Counted from the stretch's first letter, positions 42,779-54,311 are shown. The stretch is DNA of 64,000 nt from Gordonia sp. KTR9 (GCF_000143885.2 NC_018581.1:1674001-1738000), one strand, 5' to 3'. A program made the numbers and translations. Notes: a model not told the origin generated them from the letters alone.

Positions 42779-43768
42779 TCACAGGGCCGGCGCGATGGCC
42801 TTCCACATGTTGGGGAGTTCCTTCTCCCAGTAGTACCAATGGTGGGTTCCGACGTCCTGCAAGGCGTCGGTGAAGGGCAGGCCCGCGCGCCGCAACTGCC
42901 CGGCGAACCGGCGCGAACAGTCGCTGGTCGCGATCTCGAAGGCCGATGACGCGGCAAGCACCACCTGGTACAGGCCTTCTTCGGGCGTCACGTCGCGCTT
43001 GATGTCGGCGGGTCCGAGCCGGCCCGCGCCGGAGTACAGGTAGAGGGCCTTCCCGCGGAGGTTGTCCAGACGGAGCGCGGGATCGTGGTCACGCCAGCCC
43101 CGGGAGCCGGCCGTTCCCCACAGATTGTCCGCGTTCGCCCCGCCGCGGGCGAGTGTCGCCCGGACGTAGGTCTCGCCCTGCGGGGAGGACACCGGTGGAC
43201 AGCCACTGATCGAGGCCACCGCGCGGTACAGCGCCGGGGTGCGGGAGGCGATCGTGAACGCCGCCTGTCCACCCATCGAGACGCCGGCGATACCCCGGGA
43301 ACCATCGGATTCGAAGCGCGCGTCGATGAGCGGCGGAAGTTCCTTGGTCAAGAACGTCTCCCACATGGGTCGGCCCACCCGTGGGTCCCGGCGCTCCCAG
43401 TCGGCGTACTGGCTCCCGTACGCACCTGTCGGGAGCACGACGTTCACGTCCTTGTCGCCGAAGAACTCATCGACGTTGCCGGCTCCGCGCCAGCCGCTGT
43501 CGTTGCCGCGCGAACCCGCCCCGTCGAGGAGGTAGAGCGTCGGCCGGGGCCCGGTCTTGACTCGTGGCGTCAGGACGAACAGCTTGATCTTCTTGTTCAT
43601 CGCCGCCGAGTAGACCCAGACCGATGCGCGGGTGGGTGACTCCTGCGCCACCGACACGATGCGCGACTCGGCGGGCGTCGCGACCGCAGGCGCGGCGGCC
43701 AGACACAGAACCACCGGGCACGCAACGACCAGACACGCGGCAGCGGCCGCGCGAAGAACTCGAAACAC
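42779..43768 (-). CDS. Mycolyltransferase (antigen 85 family)
   Basis: 329 residues. A Sec signal peptide (LRAAAAACLVVACPVVLCLAAA, cleavage after AVA near 32) is followed by TLYLLDGAGSRGNDSGW, NVVLPTGAYGSQYADW, TFLTKELPPLID, the nucleophile motif GVSMGGQAAFTIA, and DVGTHHWYYWEKELP with the catalytic His. The protein is secreted and acts on trehalose mycolates in the envelope. The start is GTG at 43768 behind a GGGGGGA ribosome site; the longer frame upstream is not plausible as signal sequence. Confidence 0.88.
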   Translation of the reverse strand: MFRVLRAAAAACLVVACPVVLCLAAAPAVATPAESRIVSVAQESPTRASVWVYSAAMNKKIKLFVLTPRVKTGPRPTLYLLDGAGSRGNDSGWRGAGNVDEFFGDKDVNVVLPTGAYGSQYADWERRDPRVGRPMWETFLTKELPPLIDARFESDGSRGIAGVSMGGQAAFTIASRTPALYRAVASISGCPPVSSPQGETYVRATLARGGANADNLWGTAGSRGWRDHDPALRLDNLRGKALYLYSGAGRLGPADIKRDVTPEEGLYQVVLAASSAFEIATSDCSRRFAGQLRRAGLPFTDALQDVGTHHWYYWEKELPNMWKAIAPAL

Positions 43769-43955
43769 TGTCCCCCCGTTTGCGTCACGTGGACGCTCTT
43801 CCCCCCGAAAGATGTGGAATCGACCGCGGGGCGTCGAGCCGCCGCGGTCGACGTCGTTCGGCCAGCGTAAGACGTTCGCGAAGCTCTGTCCGGACTTGCG
43901 AGATATCGACGCGGCCACCGCGAGGTGCCGCGACCCCCGCGTTGGACCTCTCGAC

Positions 43956-43996
43956 GACGCCGCCGGGCCCTCCGATCAGGAATGCCCGGCGGCGTC
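43956..43996 (-). terminator. Terminator hairpin of the ALDH gene
   Basis: A 13-bp perfect inverted repeat, 43956-43968 with 43984-43996, begins 26 bp beyond the ALDH stop on the minus strand. The rest of the 254-bp gap holds no gene. Confidence 0.7.
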
Positions 43997-44022
43997 ACCG
44001 GGTGTACGAGGGGTCTACGCCC

Positions 44023-45447
44023 TCAGGCGCCGAAGCCGAGCAGCGACTTCACCTCGAGGAACTCGTCGAAGGCGTAGTCGCTCCACTCGCGTCCGTTGCC
44101 GCTCTTCTTGTAACCGCCGAACGGTGCGCTCGGGTCGAGCTGGGCGCCGTTGAGCGAGATCGAGCCTGCGCGGATCTGCGATCCGATGCGGCGGACCTCG
44201 TCGACGTCCTTGCCCGACACGTAGCCGGCGAGGCCGTATTCGGTGTCGTTGGCGACCTTGACCGCCTCGTCGATCGAGTCGTAGGCGATGACCACGAGGA
44301 CGGGGCCGAACACCTCGGTGCGGGCGATCTCCATGTCGTTGGTGACGTTGGTGAAGACGGTCGGCTTCACGTAGTAACCGGTTTCGAGGCCCTCGGGACG
44401 GCCGGCACCACCGACGACCGCGGTGGCACCGTCGGCGATGGCGCGCTCGATGAGGCCCTGGATCTTGTCGAACTGCGCCTCGGAGACGACCGGCCCCAGC
44501 TTCACGTCGGTGGTGGGATCGCCGACGGTGAGCTCGGCGGCGACGCCCTTGGCGATCTCGGCGACCTCGTCGACGCGACTCGCGGGGACCAGCATCCGGC
44601 TCGGAGCGTTGCAGGACTGTCCCGAGTTCATCATCATCGTCGCGATGCCGCCGGCGACGTTCTTCGCGAAGTCGTCGTCGTCGAGGATGATGTTCGGGCT
44701 CTTGCCGCCGAGCTCCTGGGCCACGCGCTTGACGGTCGGCGCAGCGGTCTTGGCGACCTCGATACCGGCACGGGTGGAACCGGTGAACGAGATCATGTCG
44801 ATGCCCTCGTGGCTCGCCAGAGCGGCGCCCACGCCGGGGCCGTCACCGTTGACGAGATTGAACACGCCCGCGGGCACGCCCGCGGCGTCGAAGATCTCGG
44901 CGACGATCGCCGCGCTGAACGGCGCGACCTCCGACGGCTTGAGGACCATGGTGCAGCCCGTGGCCAGGGCCGGGGCGACCTTGCACATGACCTGGTTGAG
45001 CGGCCAGTTCCACGGGGTGATGAAACCGCAGACGCCGATCGGCTCCTTGGCGATGCGCGAGCTGCCGCGATCCTCGACGAACTTGTACTCCGGGAGCTGG
45101 GCGGCGGCGGTCATCAGGTGGCCGAGACCGATGGGCACCTGCGCGGCATTGGTCAGGCCGACCGGCGAGCCCATCTCCTCGGTGACCGCGGCGGCGAGGT
45201 CGCCCATGCGGTTCTGGTATTCGGCGATGATCCGGTTGAGCACCTCGAGGCGCTCGGAGACGGTGGTCTGCCCCCAGGTGACGAAAGCCCGGCGGGCGGC
45301 GGCGACCGCGGCGTCGACGTCGGCGGCACCACCGATGGCGACCTGACCGGCCGACTTCTCGGTGGCCGGGTTGATGACGTCGATGAGGTTGAGCTCTGCG
45401 GGCTCGACCCACTGGCCGTCGATGTAGAACTTGGTGATGTCCGGCAT
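44023..45447 (-). CDS. NAD(P)-dependent aldehyde dehydrogenase
   Basis: 474 residues. [22 protein letters not shown], the catalytic base in [11 protein letters not shown] (Glu), the nucleophile in [13 protein letters not shown] (Cys) and EVFGPVLVV are intact. The enzyme oxidises an aldehyde to the acid; the specificity is not predictable, though the sequence resembles broad-range aliphatic or semialdehyde enzymes. GGAGG lies five bases before the ATG at 45447, which excludes the longer frame. Neighbours give no pathway hint. Confidence 0.9.
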   Translation of the reverse strand: MPDITKFYIDGQWVEPAELNLIDVINPATEKSAGQVAIGGAADVDAAVAAARRAFVTWGQTTVSERLEVLNRIIAEYQNRMGDLAAAVTEEMGSPVGLTNAAQVPIGLGHLMTAAAQLPEYKFVEDRGSSRIAKEPIGVCGFITPWNWPLNQVMCKVAPALATGCTMVLKPSEVAPFSAAIVAEIFDAAGVPAGVFNLVNGDGPGVGAALASHEGIDMISFTGSTRAGIEVAKTAAPTVKRVAQELGGKSPNIILDDDDFAKNVAGGIATMMMNSGQSCNAPSRMLVPASRVDEVAEIAKGVAAELTVGDPTTDVKLGPVVSEAQFDKIQGLIERAIADGATAVVGGAGRPEGLETGYYVKPTVFTNVTNDMEIARTEVFGPVLVVIAYDSIDEAVKVANDTEYGLAGYVSGKDVDEVRRIGSQIRAGSISLNGAQLDPSAPFGGYKKSGNGREWSDYAFDEFLEVKSLLGFGA

Positions 45448-45618
45448 GGTGCCTCCGTTGCAGCCTGAAGTGAGGACAATTGTTGTCTGTTTCACACTCT
45501 AGGCGCTGCTGCGACCGGGGTCTCGTGAATCCCAGCCTCCGGTCGTGACACTTTGTGACCGATTCTGGGACAGCCGTCCCAGTCGCAATCTACGACGGTC
45601 GGCCCGCCGCTGTGGAGC

Positions 45619-45624
45619 TAGGGT
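45619..45624 (+). promoter_or_regulatory. -10 box of the ABM-domain gene
   Basis: TAGGGT ends six bases before the ATG at 45631; no ribosome site is present. Confidence 0.45.
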
Positions 45625-45630
45625 CGAGTC

Positions 45631-45951
45631 ATGATCCTCATCGTCGTGAAGTTCCCGATCAAACCCGAATACGCCGACGAGTGGCCCGAGTTGTCACGCG
45701 AATTCACCGAGGCGACGCGCGCCGAGCCCGGCAACAAGTGGTTCGACTGGTCGCGGTCGATCGAGGATCCGAACACCTATGTGCTGGTGGAGGCCTTCGA
45801 CGACGACGCCGCGGAGGCGCACGTCACGGCTCCGCACTTCAAGCAGGCCCAGCAGGAACTCCCCAAGTACCTCCAGCGCACACCCGACGTCATCAACACG
45901 ACGGTCGACGGTGACAGCTGGTCGGAGCTCGGGGAGTTCCGGGTCGACTGA
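45631..45951 (+). CDS. Antibiotic-biosynthesis-monooxygenase (ABM) domain protein
   Basis: 106 residues with the dimeric alpha/beta-barrel pattern: ILIVVKFPIKPEYADEWPEL, EPGNKWFDWSRSIEDPNTYVLVEAFDD and HVTAPHFKQAQQEL. The His in HxxxxHF and the W/N/E positions fit ABM/YgiN quinol-monooxygenase-like proteins, which act without cofactor or detoxify quinones and methylglyoxal. It is convergent with the MMPL gene, six bases apart. Confidence 0.8.
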   Translation: MILIVVKFPIKPEYADEWPELSREFTEATRAEPGNKWFDWSRSIEDPNTYVLVEAFDDDAAEAHVTAPHFKQAQQELPKYLQRTPDVINTTVDGDSWSELGEFRVD

Positions 45952-45957
45952 CCCGGC

Positions 45958-48324
45958 TCAGCGGCCGGCGCGGACCCCGGACGCCGCGTCGGCTTCTCCC
46001 GCAGCATCCGCCGGGCGGGCGGCATCGTCGCCGAGCCCCAGCTTCTCGCCCTCGATGTCGACGTCGGGGAGAATCCGGTCGAGCCAGCGCGGCAGCCACC
46101 AGGCCTTGTCGCCCAGAACGGTCAGCACCGCCGGCATCAGCGTCATCCGGACCACGAAGGCGTCGAAGAACACCGCGGCCGCCAGTGCGAAGCCCATGAC
46201 CATGATGAAGGCCATGTCCTGCAGCATGAACGCGGCGAACACCGAGATCATGATCGCCGCCGCGGCGGCCACCACGCGGGCGCTGTGGCGGTATCCCTCG
46301 ACGACCGCGGTCTTGGCGTCGGCCCCGTGTACGTAGGCCTCCCGCATTCGCGTCACCAGGAACACCTGGTAATCCATCGCGAGCCCGAACACGATGCCCA
46401 CCAACATGATCGGCAGGAACGACACCAGCGGTTGCGGGTTGTCGACGATGCCCAGCGCGCCGTCGGTGAACAGCGCCACTGTCACGCCGAAGGTCGCGGC
46501 GACACTCAGCAGGAAGCCGAGGGCCGCGGTGAGCGGCACCAGGATCGAGCGGAACACGATGATCAGCAGGATGAACGCGAGACCCACCACGACCAGGAGG
46601 TAGGGGATCAGCGAACTCGACAGGCGGTCGGAGATGTCGAGTTCGATCGCGGTCTGGCCGGTCACGCCGTAGGAGATGCCCATCGTGCTCTGCACCTGGG
46701 GTTCCATCTCGCGCAGGCTCTCCACCAGTGCGGGAGTCGCCTCGTCGGCCGGGGCGGTCGACGGGATGATCGTGATCTTGGCGGTGTCGCGGGCCTCGTT
46801 GAGTCCACCGGCGCCGATCTGGGCGACCTCGACGTTGTCGACACGACCGAGGTCGTCGACGAGGGTGTCGAAGGCGCGCAGGCGTTCGCCGGTGTCCTCG
46901 ATGGCTCGACCGTCCGCGACGACGACGAGCGGTCCGTTGAAGCCGGGGCCGTAGCCGTCGGCGACCATGTCGTAGGCCTTGCGCTGGGTCTCCGACGGTT
47001 CGGCGGTCCCGTCGTTGGGCAGTGCGAGCTTGAGGCCGGCCATCGGGATCGCGAGGACCACGAGGAGTCCGACGATCGCGACGGTCACGGTGCGCGGACG
47101 CGCCACGATGCGCTGGACCCAGCGCTGGCCGTTGTGGACGCGGTCGGTGTCGTGCGGCCCGACGTCGGGAGCGTTGAGACGTGGCACGCGTCCGGCGAAC
47201 GCCTTGCCGCCGAAGAGTCCGAGGATCGCCGGCAGGAGCGTGAGAGCGACCAGCACGGCCGCGACCACGGTGCCCGCCGCGGCGATACCCATGGCGGTGA
47301 GGAACGGGATGTTCACGATCGCCAGCGCGGCCAGTGCGATGACGACGGTGCTGCCGGCGAAGACGACGGCCGAACCGGCGGTGCCGACGGCCCGGCCGGC
47401 CGCATCGGCCCGGTTCGCCGAGCGATGGATCTCGTGGCGGTAGCGGGAGACGATGAACAGCGCGTAGTCGATGCCGACCGCGAGGCCGATCATCGTCGCG
47501 AGGATCGGGGTCTCGTTGCTGAGATCGAAGAAGTGGGTGCCCATCTGGACGCCGAGCATCCCGATCGCCACTCCGACGATCGCGGTGATGATCGGCATGC
47601 CCCATGCGACGAGGGAGGCGAACGTGAGGATGAGGATCAGCGCGCCCACGCCGATACCGATCAGTTCGGAGGTGATCCCGAGCTCGAATTGCTGTGTGGC
47701 GGAACCCTTCATCTCGACGGTCAGTCCCGCGGCCCGCGCGTCGTCGGCGATCGCGTCCATCTGCTCGCGCATCGTCTCGGTCACATCCGACGACGCCTCG
47801 ACGTCGAAGGACGCGCCGAGTTGCGCGACGGTGCCCGCCGCGTTGATCGGCGAGGTGGCCTGCGCATCGGCGGCCGCCTCCTCGGCGTTCTTGCCGAAGG
47901 TCTTCTCCTGGAAAGTGGCCGACAGTTCACGGAGCTGACCCGGTGACTGCTCGGTGCCGTAGGAGACGAACGGATTGGTGATCGAGTCCGGGCTCTTCAC
48001 GTCCTCGACGGACCTGAGGCCGGCGACCATCGAGTCGATGGCCTCCTGGTACCGGGGTTCGGTGAGCGTCGAACCCTCCGGTGCGCGAACGACATACGTG
48101 ACGCCGATGTCGGAACCGAACGTGGCCTCGCCGGGGAAGCGCTCGACCATCAGGTCCTGCGCCCGCTCCGAGGGGATGCCGGGGATGGAGAACGACTCCG
48201 ACGTCGGCTTGGCCAGCAGGCTCGCGCCGATGCCCAGCCCGATGAGGACCAGCACCCAGATCGCGATCGTCTTGAGGCGGTTCTCGAACGCCCATCGCCC
48301 TAGTCGGTACAGGTGTGTTGCCAC
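45958..48324 (-). CDS. MMPL family RND transporter
   Basis: 788 residues. Two halves each carry one membrane helix, a periplasmic domain and five more helices; family sequences FASLVAWGMPIITAIVGVAIG, GLAVGIDYALFIVSRYRHE and the second-half GIVFGLAMDYQVFLVTRMREAY contain the Asp-Tyr proton-relay pairs of MmpL proteins. Such pumps export lipids, siderophores or drugs. It starts with GTG two bases after the stop of the upstream TetR gene, so it is probably autoregulated together with it. Confidence 0.9.
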   Translation of the reverse strand: MATHLYRLGRWAFENRLKTIAIWVLVLIGLGIGASLLAKPTSESFSIPGIPSERAQDLMVERFPGEATFGSDIGVTYVVRAPEGSTLTEPRYQEAIDSMVAGLRSVEDVKSPDSITNPFVSYGTEQSPGQLRELSATFQEKTFGKNAEEAAADAQATSPINAAGTVAQLGASFDVEASSDVTETMREQMDAIADDARAAGLTVEMKGSATQQFELGITSELIGIGVGALILILTFASLVAWGMPIITAIVGVAIGMLGVQMGTHFFDLSNETPILATMIGLAVGIDYALFIVSRYRHEIHRSANRADAAGRAVGTAGSAVVFAGSTVVIALAALAIVNIPFLTAMGIAAAGTVVAAVLVALTLLPAILGLFGGKAFAGRVPRLNAPDVGPHDTDRVHNGQRWVQRIVARPRTVTVAIVGLLVVLAIPMAGLKLALPNDGTAEPSETQRKAYDMVADGYGPGFNGPLVVVADGRAIEDTGERLRAFDTLVDDLGRVDNVEVAQIGAGGLNEARDTAKITIIPSTAPADEATPALVESLREMEPQVQSTMGISYGVTGQTAIELDISDRLSSSLIPYLLVVVGLAFILLIIVFRSILVPLTAALGFLLSVAATFGVTVALFTDGALGIVDNPQPLVSFLPIMLVGIVFGLAMDYQVFLVTRMREAYVHGADAKTAVVEGYRHSARVVAAAAAIMISVFAAFMLQDMAFIMVMGFALAAAVFFDAFVVRMTLMPAVLTVLGDKAWWLPRWLDRILPDVDIEGEKLGLGDDAARPADAAGEADAASGVRAGR

Positions 48325-48325
48325 G

Positions 48326-48994
48326 TCAGTGCTCCTCGGGGAATGGGTCGGCGAGATCGTTCATGGGTCGGATGGGTAGCGACAGCCCGGCGGCCAGCTG
48401 GTCGAAGGCGCACTCCAGGACGGTGGCCAGTTCCGTGTTGGTCTTTGGGGCGTCGCTGTGCCGGGTCACCCAGAATTCGAGGGCGACACGGATGGTGGTG
48501 ATCGCGTTGTGCAGGACGAGTCGTGGATAGAGCGTGTGTGCCGGCTGTCCGCGCCGGGTGTAGAGCTCGGTGAGCCGGGCGTCGACGGTGTCGCCCAATT
48601 CCATGTCACGGGACCTGGCCGTCAATCCGGGGTCCGTGTCGAGAAGACGAAGGAGCGCGACGATCTCATCCGGTTCGCCGACGTCAGGTGAGGCGGCGGC
48701 CTCGGTGAGGGCCGTGCGGACCGAACAGAAGAACGTCTCCTCGCTCGGCCGGGCTTCGATCCGCTCGACGATCGTGTCGACGAGGGAGGACACGAAGTAC
48801 AGCAGCGCGTCCTCTTTGCCGCTGAAGTAATTGTGGAAGGTGCGTACGGAGACGTTCGCCTCGGCCGCGACGGCGTCGATCGTCACATGGTCGATGCCGG
48901 CGCGGGTGGACAGCCGCAGCACGGCGCGGGCGAGCGCCGAGCGGGTTGCCGCCTTCTTCGCTTCGCGGAGGCCGGTGGAGTGCACATCGTCCAC
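48326..48994 (-). CDS. TetR-family regulator of the MMPL transporter
   Basis: 222 residues. The HTH is ARAVLRLSTRAGIDHVTIDAVAAEANVSVRTFHNYFSGKEDAL; the ligand domain is variable. It is the first gene of a two-gene unit with the MMPL transporter, two bases apart. The start is GTG at 48994. The 238 bp beyond it hold no other gene. Confidence 0.87.
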   Translation of the reverse strand: MDDVHSTGLREAKKAATRSALARAVLRLSTRAGIDHVTIDAVAAEANVSVRTFHNYFSGKEDALLYFVSSLVDTIVERIEARPSEETFFCSVRTALTEAAASPDVGEPDEIVALLRLLDTDPGLTARSRDMELGDTVDARLTELYTRRGQPAHTLYPRLVLHNAITTIRVALEFWVTRHSDAPKTNTELATVLECAFDQLAAGLSLPIRPMNDLADPFPEEH

Positions 48995-49232
48995 GGTACG
49001 GACCGTGCAGGAAGCTGCAAACTTGCAGGACTATGCAATTTCAAGGAGATGCTCACACTGTGCTAGTGGAATGTCGAACGTCACAAACAGGTCGACCGTC
49101 CTCCGGAGCTGGGACGTTTGGCTCCTATCGTCAATCGTCCCAGCTCAAAAGGCGATTCGTAGATCGTCAAACCCCACGTCATCATTGGCTCGGCCCGGGG
49201 TGAGCCGGTAGTACGACCGCAGGCCCTGGCTG

Positions 49233-50921
<1,689 letters not shown>

Positions 50922-51425
50922 GGGCCCGATTGTCAAGATCCACCCCTCTGGAGCTGAGCTGCTTGCGCTGCCCGAGTGTCATCGGACCTCGAGGATAGGC
51001 CTGGCCTTGGGGGGCGTGTGGAAGGGTCGTGACTTCAAGGACGTCGCGGTCGTCACGTCTGGGGGTACAAGCCAACCTTCTCGCTGTCTCGAACCGCTAT
51101 CACGCCACTGGCGGCGCAAAGAAGGCCGGTACCACCGCCAAGAAGCGCCCAGAAGGCCTCTGAGATCGGCGCGGTGCGATGTCGACCAACGCGCCTTTCT
51201 GTACCCTTAGGTGCGCACTTGCTGCGGACCCACATCCCGAGGCGTTCTGCGACATACGCACCTGCCTGGCTCCGGTGACGATAGTGCGCAGTTGGTGCAC
51301 GCGTCAGTTGTCCTTCAAACCGCCACCCTAGGACGATGACTGGCGGTGAGTGTTGCGGTTATCGGTAGTCAATCGCGAAGGGTAGTTAATTGCGAAAGGG
51401 GTCAGGCCGTTCTGAGTTCGGCTGA
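50922..51425. other. Gene-poor junction segment, no supported gene
   Basis: These 504 bp hold short open frames without recognisable similarity or ribosome sites and with poor codon usage. A pair of 17-bp direct repeats lies at its right end (51364-51397). The base composition shifts to lower GC from here to the right. Confidence 0.6.
51364..51397. repeat. Pair of 17-bp tandem direct repeats
   Basis: GGTAGTCAATCGCGAAG at 51364-51380 is followed at once by GGTAGTTAATTGCGAAA (three mismatches). It lies just downstream of the TetR gene at 51426 and may be a remnant of a mobile-element end or a protein site. Confidence 0.6.
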
Positions 51426-52097
51426 TCAGCCGTCATTCGACTCTTCATCACCTTCGCAACTCAGCCCGTGCAGCACGAGTGCACGCGCGGTCATTACGAC
51501 AGAGTCCAAGGAACCCAGCTTGGGGTTCCACCATTCAGCCGCCCAGTTCATCGCGCCGAGTACAAGCATGCGAGAAGCACGCAGATCGAGCTCGGGGCGT
51601 AGACTGCCCTCTTCGCGCGCATCTTTCAGTAATTGGTTCCAAAGCTCACCGTAGAGCTTTTCCTCCACCTCGCGGCGGGCCCGAATGTCATCAGGTACTT
51701 GGCCCGCGTTCCTGATAGAAGCAGTCGCATACACGGACAGATCCAGCACGAGACGCATGTGGGATTCGACTGCGGCACCGATACGCTCTGTCGCGCTCGC
51801 AGTCGCGGGCAAAGCTGCCAGCATGTCCGCAACGTGTTCGCGCGTGAGGCTGATACCGAGGTGCATGACCTCGCCCACTAGGGCATCTCGCGACGGGAAA
51901 TAGTAATAGATGGCGGGGGCCTGCAGGCCTGCGATGTCGGCGATTTCGGTGAGGCGAGTTCGCGCATAGCCTCGAACACTAAGTACATGAGCGGCCGCAT
52001 CGAGAATGCGGAGTCGGGTCTGTTCGGACTTCGACTCGCCTTCGCTGCGATCGCGCAAACTAACGCTATTGACCAGCCCAGACTTGATCGACGCCAT
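51426..52097 (-). CDS. TetR-family regulator at the edge of the catabolic island
   Basis: 223 residues. The HTH is RLRILDAAAHVLSVRGYARTRLTEIADIAGLQAPAIYYYFPSRDALV; the C-terminus carries a four-helix ligand domain of the KstR2/FadR-like length. The ATG at 52097 is set by a TATGAT -10 box six bases upstream; the alternative ATG at 52130 is not needed. It is likely the regulator of the ferredoxin-reductase/P450 operon that begins at 52620; a palindrome at 52553 is a candidate site. Confidence 0.85.
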   Translation of the reverse strand: MASIKSGLVNSVSLRDRSEGESKSEQTRLRILDAAAHVLSVRGYARTRLTEIADIAGLQAPAIYYYFPSRDALVGEVMHLGISLTREHVADMLAALPATASATERIGAAVESHMRLVLDLSVYATASIRNAGQVPDDIRARREVEEKLYGELWNQLLKDAREEGSLRPELDLRASRMLVLGAMNWAAEWWNPKLGSLDSVVMTARALVLHGLSCEGDEESNDG

Positions 52098-52103
52098 CCG
52101 CTG

Positions 52104-52109
52104 ATCATA
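52104..52109 (-). promoter_or_regulatory. -10 box of the 52097 TetR gene
   Basis: On the minus strand TATGAT ends six bases before the ATG, a near-consensus -10 element with leaderless spacing. Confidence 0.55.
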
Positions 52110-52377
52110 GTGGGCCGTGACCGGGAGCATGAACCCAGAGCCCTCGGATCACCCGCCCATTCCTCTCTGGGGTGCGGTTGACACGTTCGACCTTGCTGTC
52201 GTTTTCGGCCTGTGCGGTCCAGTTGTGCTCGATCATGTTGTCATCCAACAACTCCCGGAACATCCCGGACCGGTAGCACGATTCGTTGTAGGTCATCATC
52301 ACCCGAAGCGTGACACCGAAGATGCAAAGTGGGTCAATGCCCGGGCCATGAGCGCGGTAGCGGATCCTCCTTCTCAT
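52105..52377 (-). pseudogene. Decayed IS481-type transposase fragment
   Basis: The minus-strand frame reads MMTYNESCYRSGMFREL, then LDDNMIEHNWTAQAENDSKVERVNRTPER. This parallels the C-terminal integrase core of IS481-family transposases (consensus TDNGSCYRSxxFRxLL, then GIEHxRTRPYxPxTNGKVERFNRT). The Asp-Asn-Gly and Thr-Asn-Gly positions have changed and only about 60 residues survive, so it is inactive. Its place between the core region and the lower-GC island suggests past transposition at this junction. The remaining bases up to 52619 hold no gene. Confidence 0.7.
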
Positions 52378-52552
52378 CAGTCAGGACCGCCGTCCGACTC
52401 CCATGCGCGCCGACGTCACCCAATTCGGGAGCGCACCGGGGTGTGGCGGCGCGACCTGACCATGTCGCAGTGGCTCTGGCATCTCGCCGACGTGGCGATG
52501 CCTCAGGACTCGTTGACGCGAAAACGTGAACCAGCTAACATCCTGATACACG

Positions 52553-52567
52553 ATACAAGATTTGTAT
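52553..52567. promoter_or_regulatory. Palindromic operator upstream of the island operon
   Basis: ATACAAGATTTGTAT has 6-bp perfect arms around GAT and lies 52 bp before the start at 52620, where a repressor site is expected. A GATACA direct repeat (TGATACACGATACA) overlaps it. The TetR protein at 51426 is the likely binder. Confidence 0.55.
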
Positions 52568-52619
52568 TGGAGTAACGACAGGCGCCAAGCGGGCGCTCCG
52601 ATCCATACCAGGAGGGGTA

Positions 52620-54311
52620 GTGGCTCACGTCATCACGCGCTCGTGCTGCAGTGATGCTTCGTGCGTGCCGGTTTGCCCGGTCAACTGCATCCATCCGACG
52701 CCGGAGGAACCGGGGTACGAGACCGCGGAAATGCTGTATATCGATCCCGACGCTTGTATTGACTGTGGCGCTTGTGTCGATGTGTGCCCGGTGACGGCGA
52801 TCGTGGCCGATTTCGATCTCACTGAGGTCACCGAGCCTTACGAGCGGATCAATGCCGCGTACTACGGCGGCCCGGGTATCGCGGCGACCGACACCGCTCC
52901 GTCGCCAGGAGGTAGGACGATGCAGGCCGCATCGAGCGGCCAGCCTCTGCCTTTGCGCGTTGCGATCGTCGGCTCGGGGCCAGCGGGTATGTACGCCGCC
53001 GAGGATCTGGTGCTCCGCCGCGACGTGCGAGCAGAAGTGAACGTGTTCGAGCGGTTGCCGATGCCTTGGGGGCTTGTGCGCTACGGGGTGGCCCCAGATC
53101 ATCAGGACACCAAGGCGGTTACCACGACGTTCGCGCGCACCGCTGCTCGCGCCTCGGTCACGATGTTTCTCAATGTTGAGATCGGCGAACACATCAGTCA
53201 TAGCGAACTTCTTGATCATCATGACGCAGTCATTTACGCGGTTGGGGCGGGGTCCTCTCGATCTCTTGGAATCGAGGGCGAGCAACTGCCGGGAAGCCAC
53301 GGAGCGTCTGACTTCGTCGCCTGGTACAACGGGCACCCGTATGCCGCTTCCAAGCAGTTCGATCTATCGGGCGAGCGCGCGGTGATAATCGGCAATGGGA
53401 ATGTAGCGATCGATGTTGCGCGCCTGCTTCTCTCTGAACCAGAAATACTCGAGCGCACAGACATGGCTCGCCACGCCGTCCGAGCGATATCAGACAGCGA
53501 AATCACCGAGGTTCAGGTCATCGCTCGACGAGGGCCAGATGTAGCAGCCTTCACATACTCGGAACTGCTGGCGCTGAGTCAGCGCCGGGACTTTGACACG
53601 TTGGTGGACCTGTCGGTCGAGGAAATCGACGAGTATTTCACTCGGGCCGAGTCAGCAGAGGCCGACCACGCAACTCTCGCCAAGCTCGCGTTGTTGCGCG
53701 AGTTGGCGGCGCGTGACGAAGAACCAGGACGAAAGCGAATCTTGCTCCGGTTCAACACCCGGCCGGTCGAGATATATGGCGAGACCAGCGTTGAGGGAGT
53801 TCGGCTCACGACTAACCACTCCATGCAGGCGAGTGACTCTCAAGAGCAGAATGTTTCGTGCTGTTTGGTGCTCCGCTCAATCGGATACCAAGGCGAATCG
53901 ATTAAAAACCTGCCGGCCGATCCCGTCACCAAAGTTCTGAAGAACACCGGTGGTGTTGTAGACGCCACTGAGGATGGGGTATCAGAGGGCGTGTACGCGG
54001 TCGGATGGATAAAGCGGGGCCCAAAGGGCGTGATCGGGACCAATAAAAAGTGCTCGCAAAACACCGTTGAACGACTGATCGACAACCACAAGAATGGACT
54101 GCATACGGATCCGATTGGTTCACAAGCAGACCTCGTGGATCTAGTTTCAGAGCGACAGCCGAACTGGCTGCGCATGTCCGATGCAGACCGGATCGACGGT
54201 CATGAGCGGGCGGCCGGGCGTTCGCAAGGATGTCCGCGAATCAAAATCGTCGATGTCGATGAGATGGTCGAGGTGGCACAAAGTGCCACAGCAGTGCTTA
54301 CCCGCAGATGA
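52620..54311 (+). CDS. fprB: Ferredoxin / ferredoxin-NADP reductase fusion (FprB-like)
   Basis: 563 residues. The N-terminal 70 residues are a 7Fe/8Fe-type ferredoxin (CCSDASCVPVCPVNCIHP and CIDCGACVDVCPVTAI). From residue 110 an adrenodoxin-reductase-type domain follows, with FAD motif VAIVGSGPAGMYAAE near 114, PWGLVRYGVAPDH, NADPH motif AVIIGNGNVAIDVARLL near 254, and VGWIKRGPKGVIGTN. It would pass electrons from NADPH to a P450 through ferredoxin. The start is GTG behind a strong AGGAGGGG site. First gene of the island, followed by the P450. Confidence 0.93.
   Translation: MAHVITRSCCSDASCVPVCPVNCIHPTPEEPGYETAEMLYIDPDACIDCGACVDVCPVTAIVADFDLTEVTEPYERINAAYYGGPGIAATDTAPSPGGRTMQAASSGQPLPLRVAIVGSGPAGMYAAEDLVLRRDVRAEVNVFERLPMPWGLVRYGVAPDHQDTKAVTTTFARTAARASVTMFLNVEIGEHISHSELLDHHDAVIYAVGAGSSRSLGIEGEQLPGSHGASDFVAWYNGHPYAASKQFDLSGERAVIIGNGNVAIDVARLLLSEPEILERTDMARHAVRAISDSEITEVQVIARRGPDVAAFTYSELLALSQRRDFDTLVDLSVEEIDEYFTRAESAEADHATLAKLALLRELAARDEEPGRKRILLRFNTRPVEIYGETSVEGVRLTTNHSMQASDSQEQNVSCCLVLRSIGYQGESIKNLPADPVTKVLKNTGGVVDATEDGVSEGVYAVGWIKRGPKGVIGTNKKCSQNTVERLIDNHKNGLHTDPIGSQADLVDLVSERQPNWLRMSDADRIDGHERAAGRSQGCPRIKIVDVDEMVEVAQSATAVLTRR

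Noticed and set aside
46285..47946. Long plus-strand open frame opposite the MMPL gene
   Set aside because: Composition is dominated by Asp, Arg, Gly and His from the reversed membrane-protein codons; no motif.
52117..52575. Plus-strand open frame in the junction
   Set aside because: It is antisense to the decayed transposase and reads through the regulatory palindrome at 52553; no motif.
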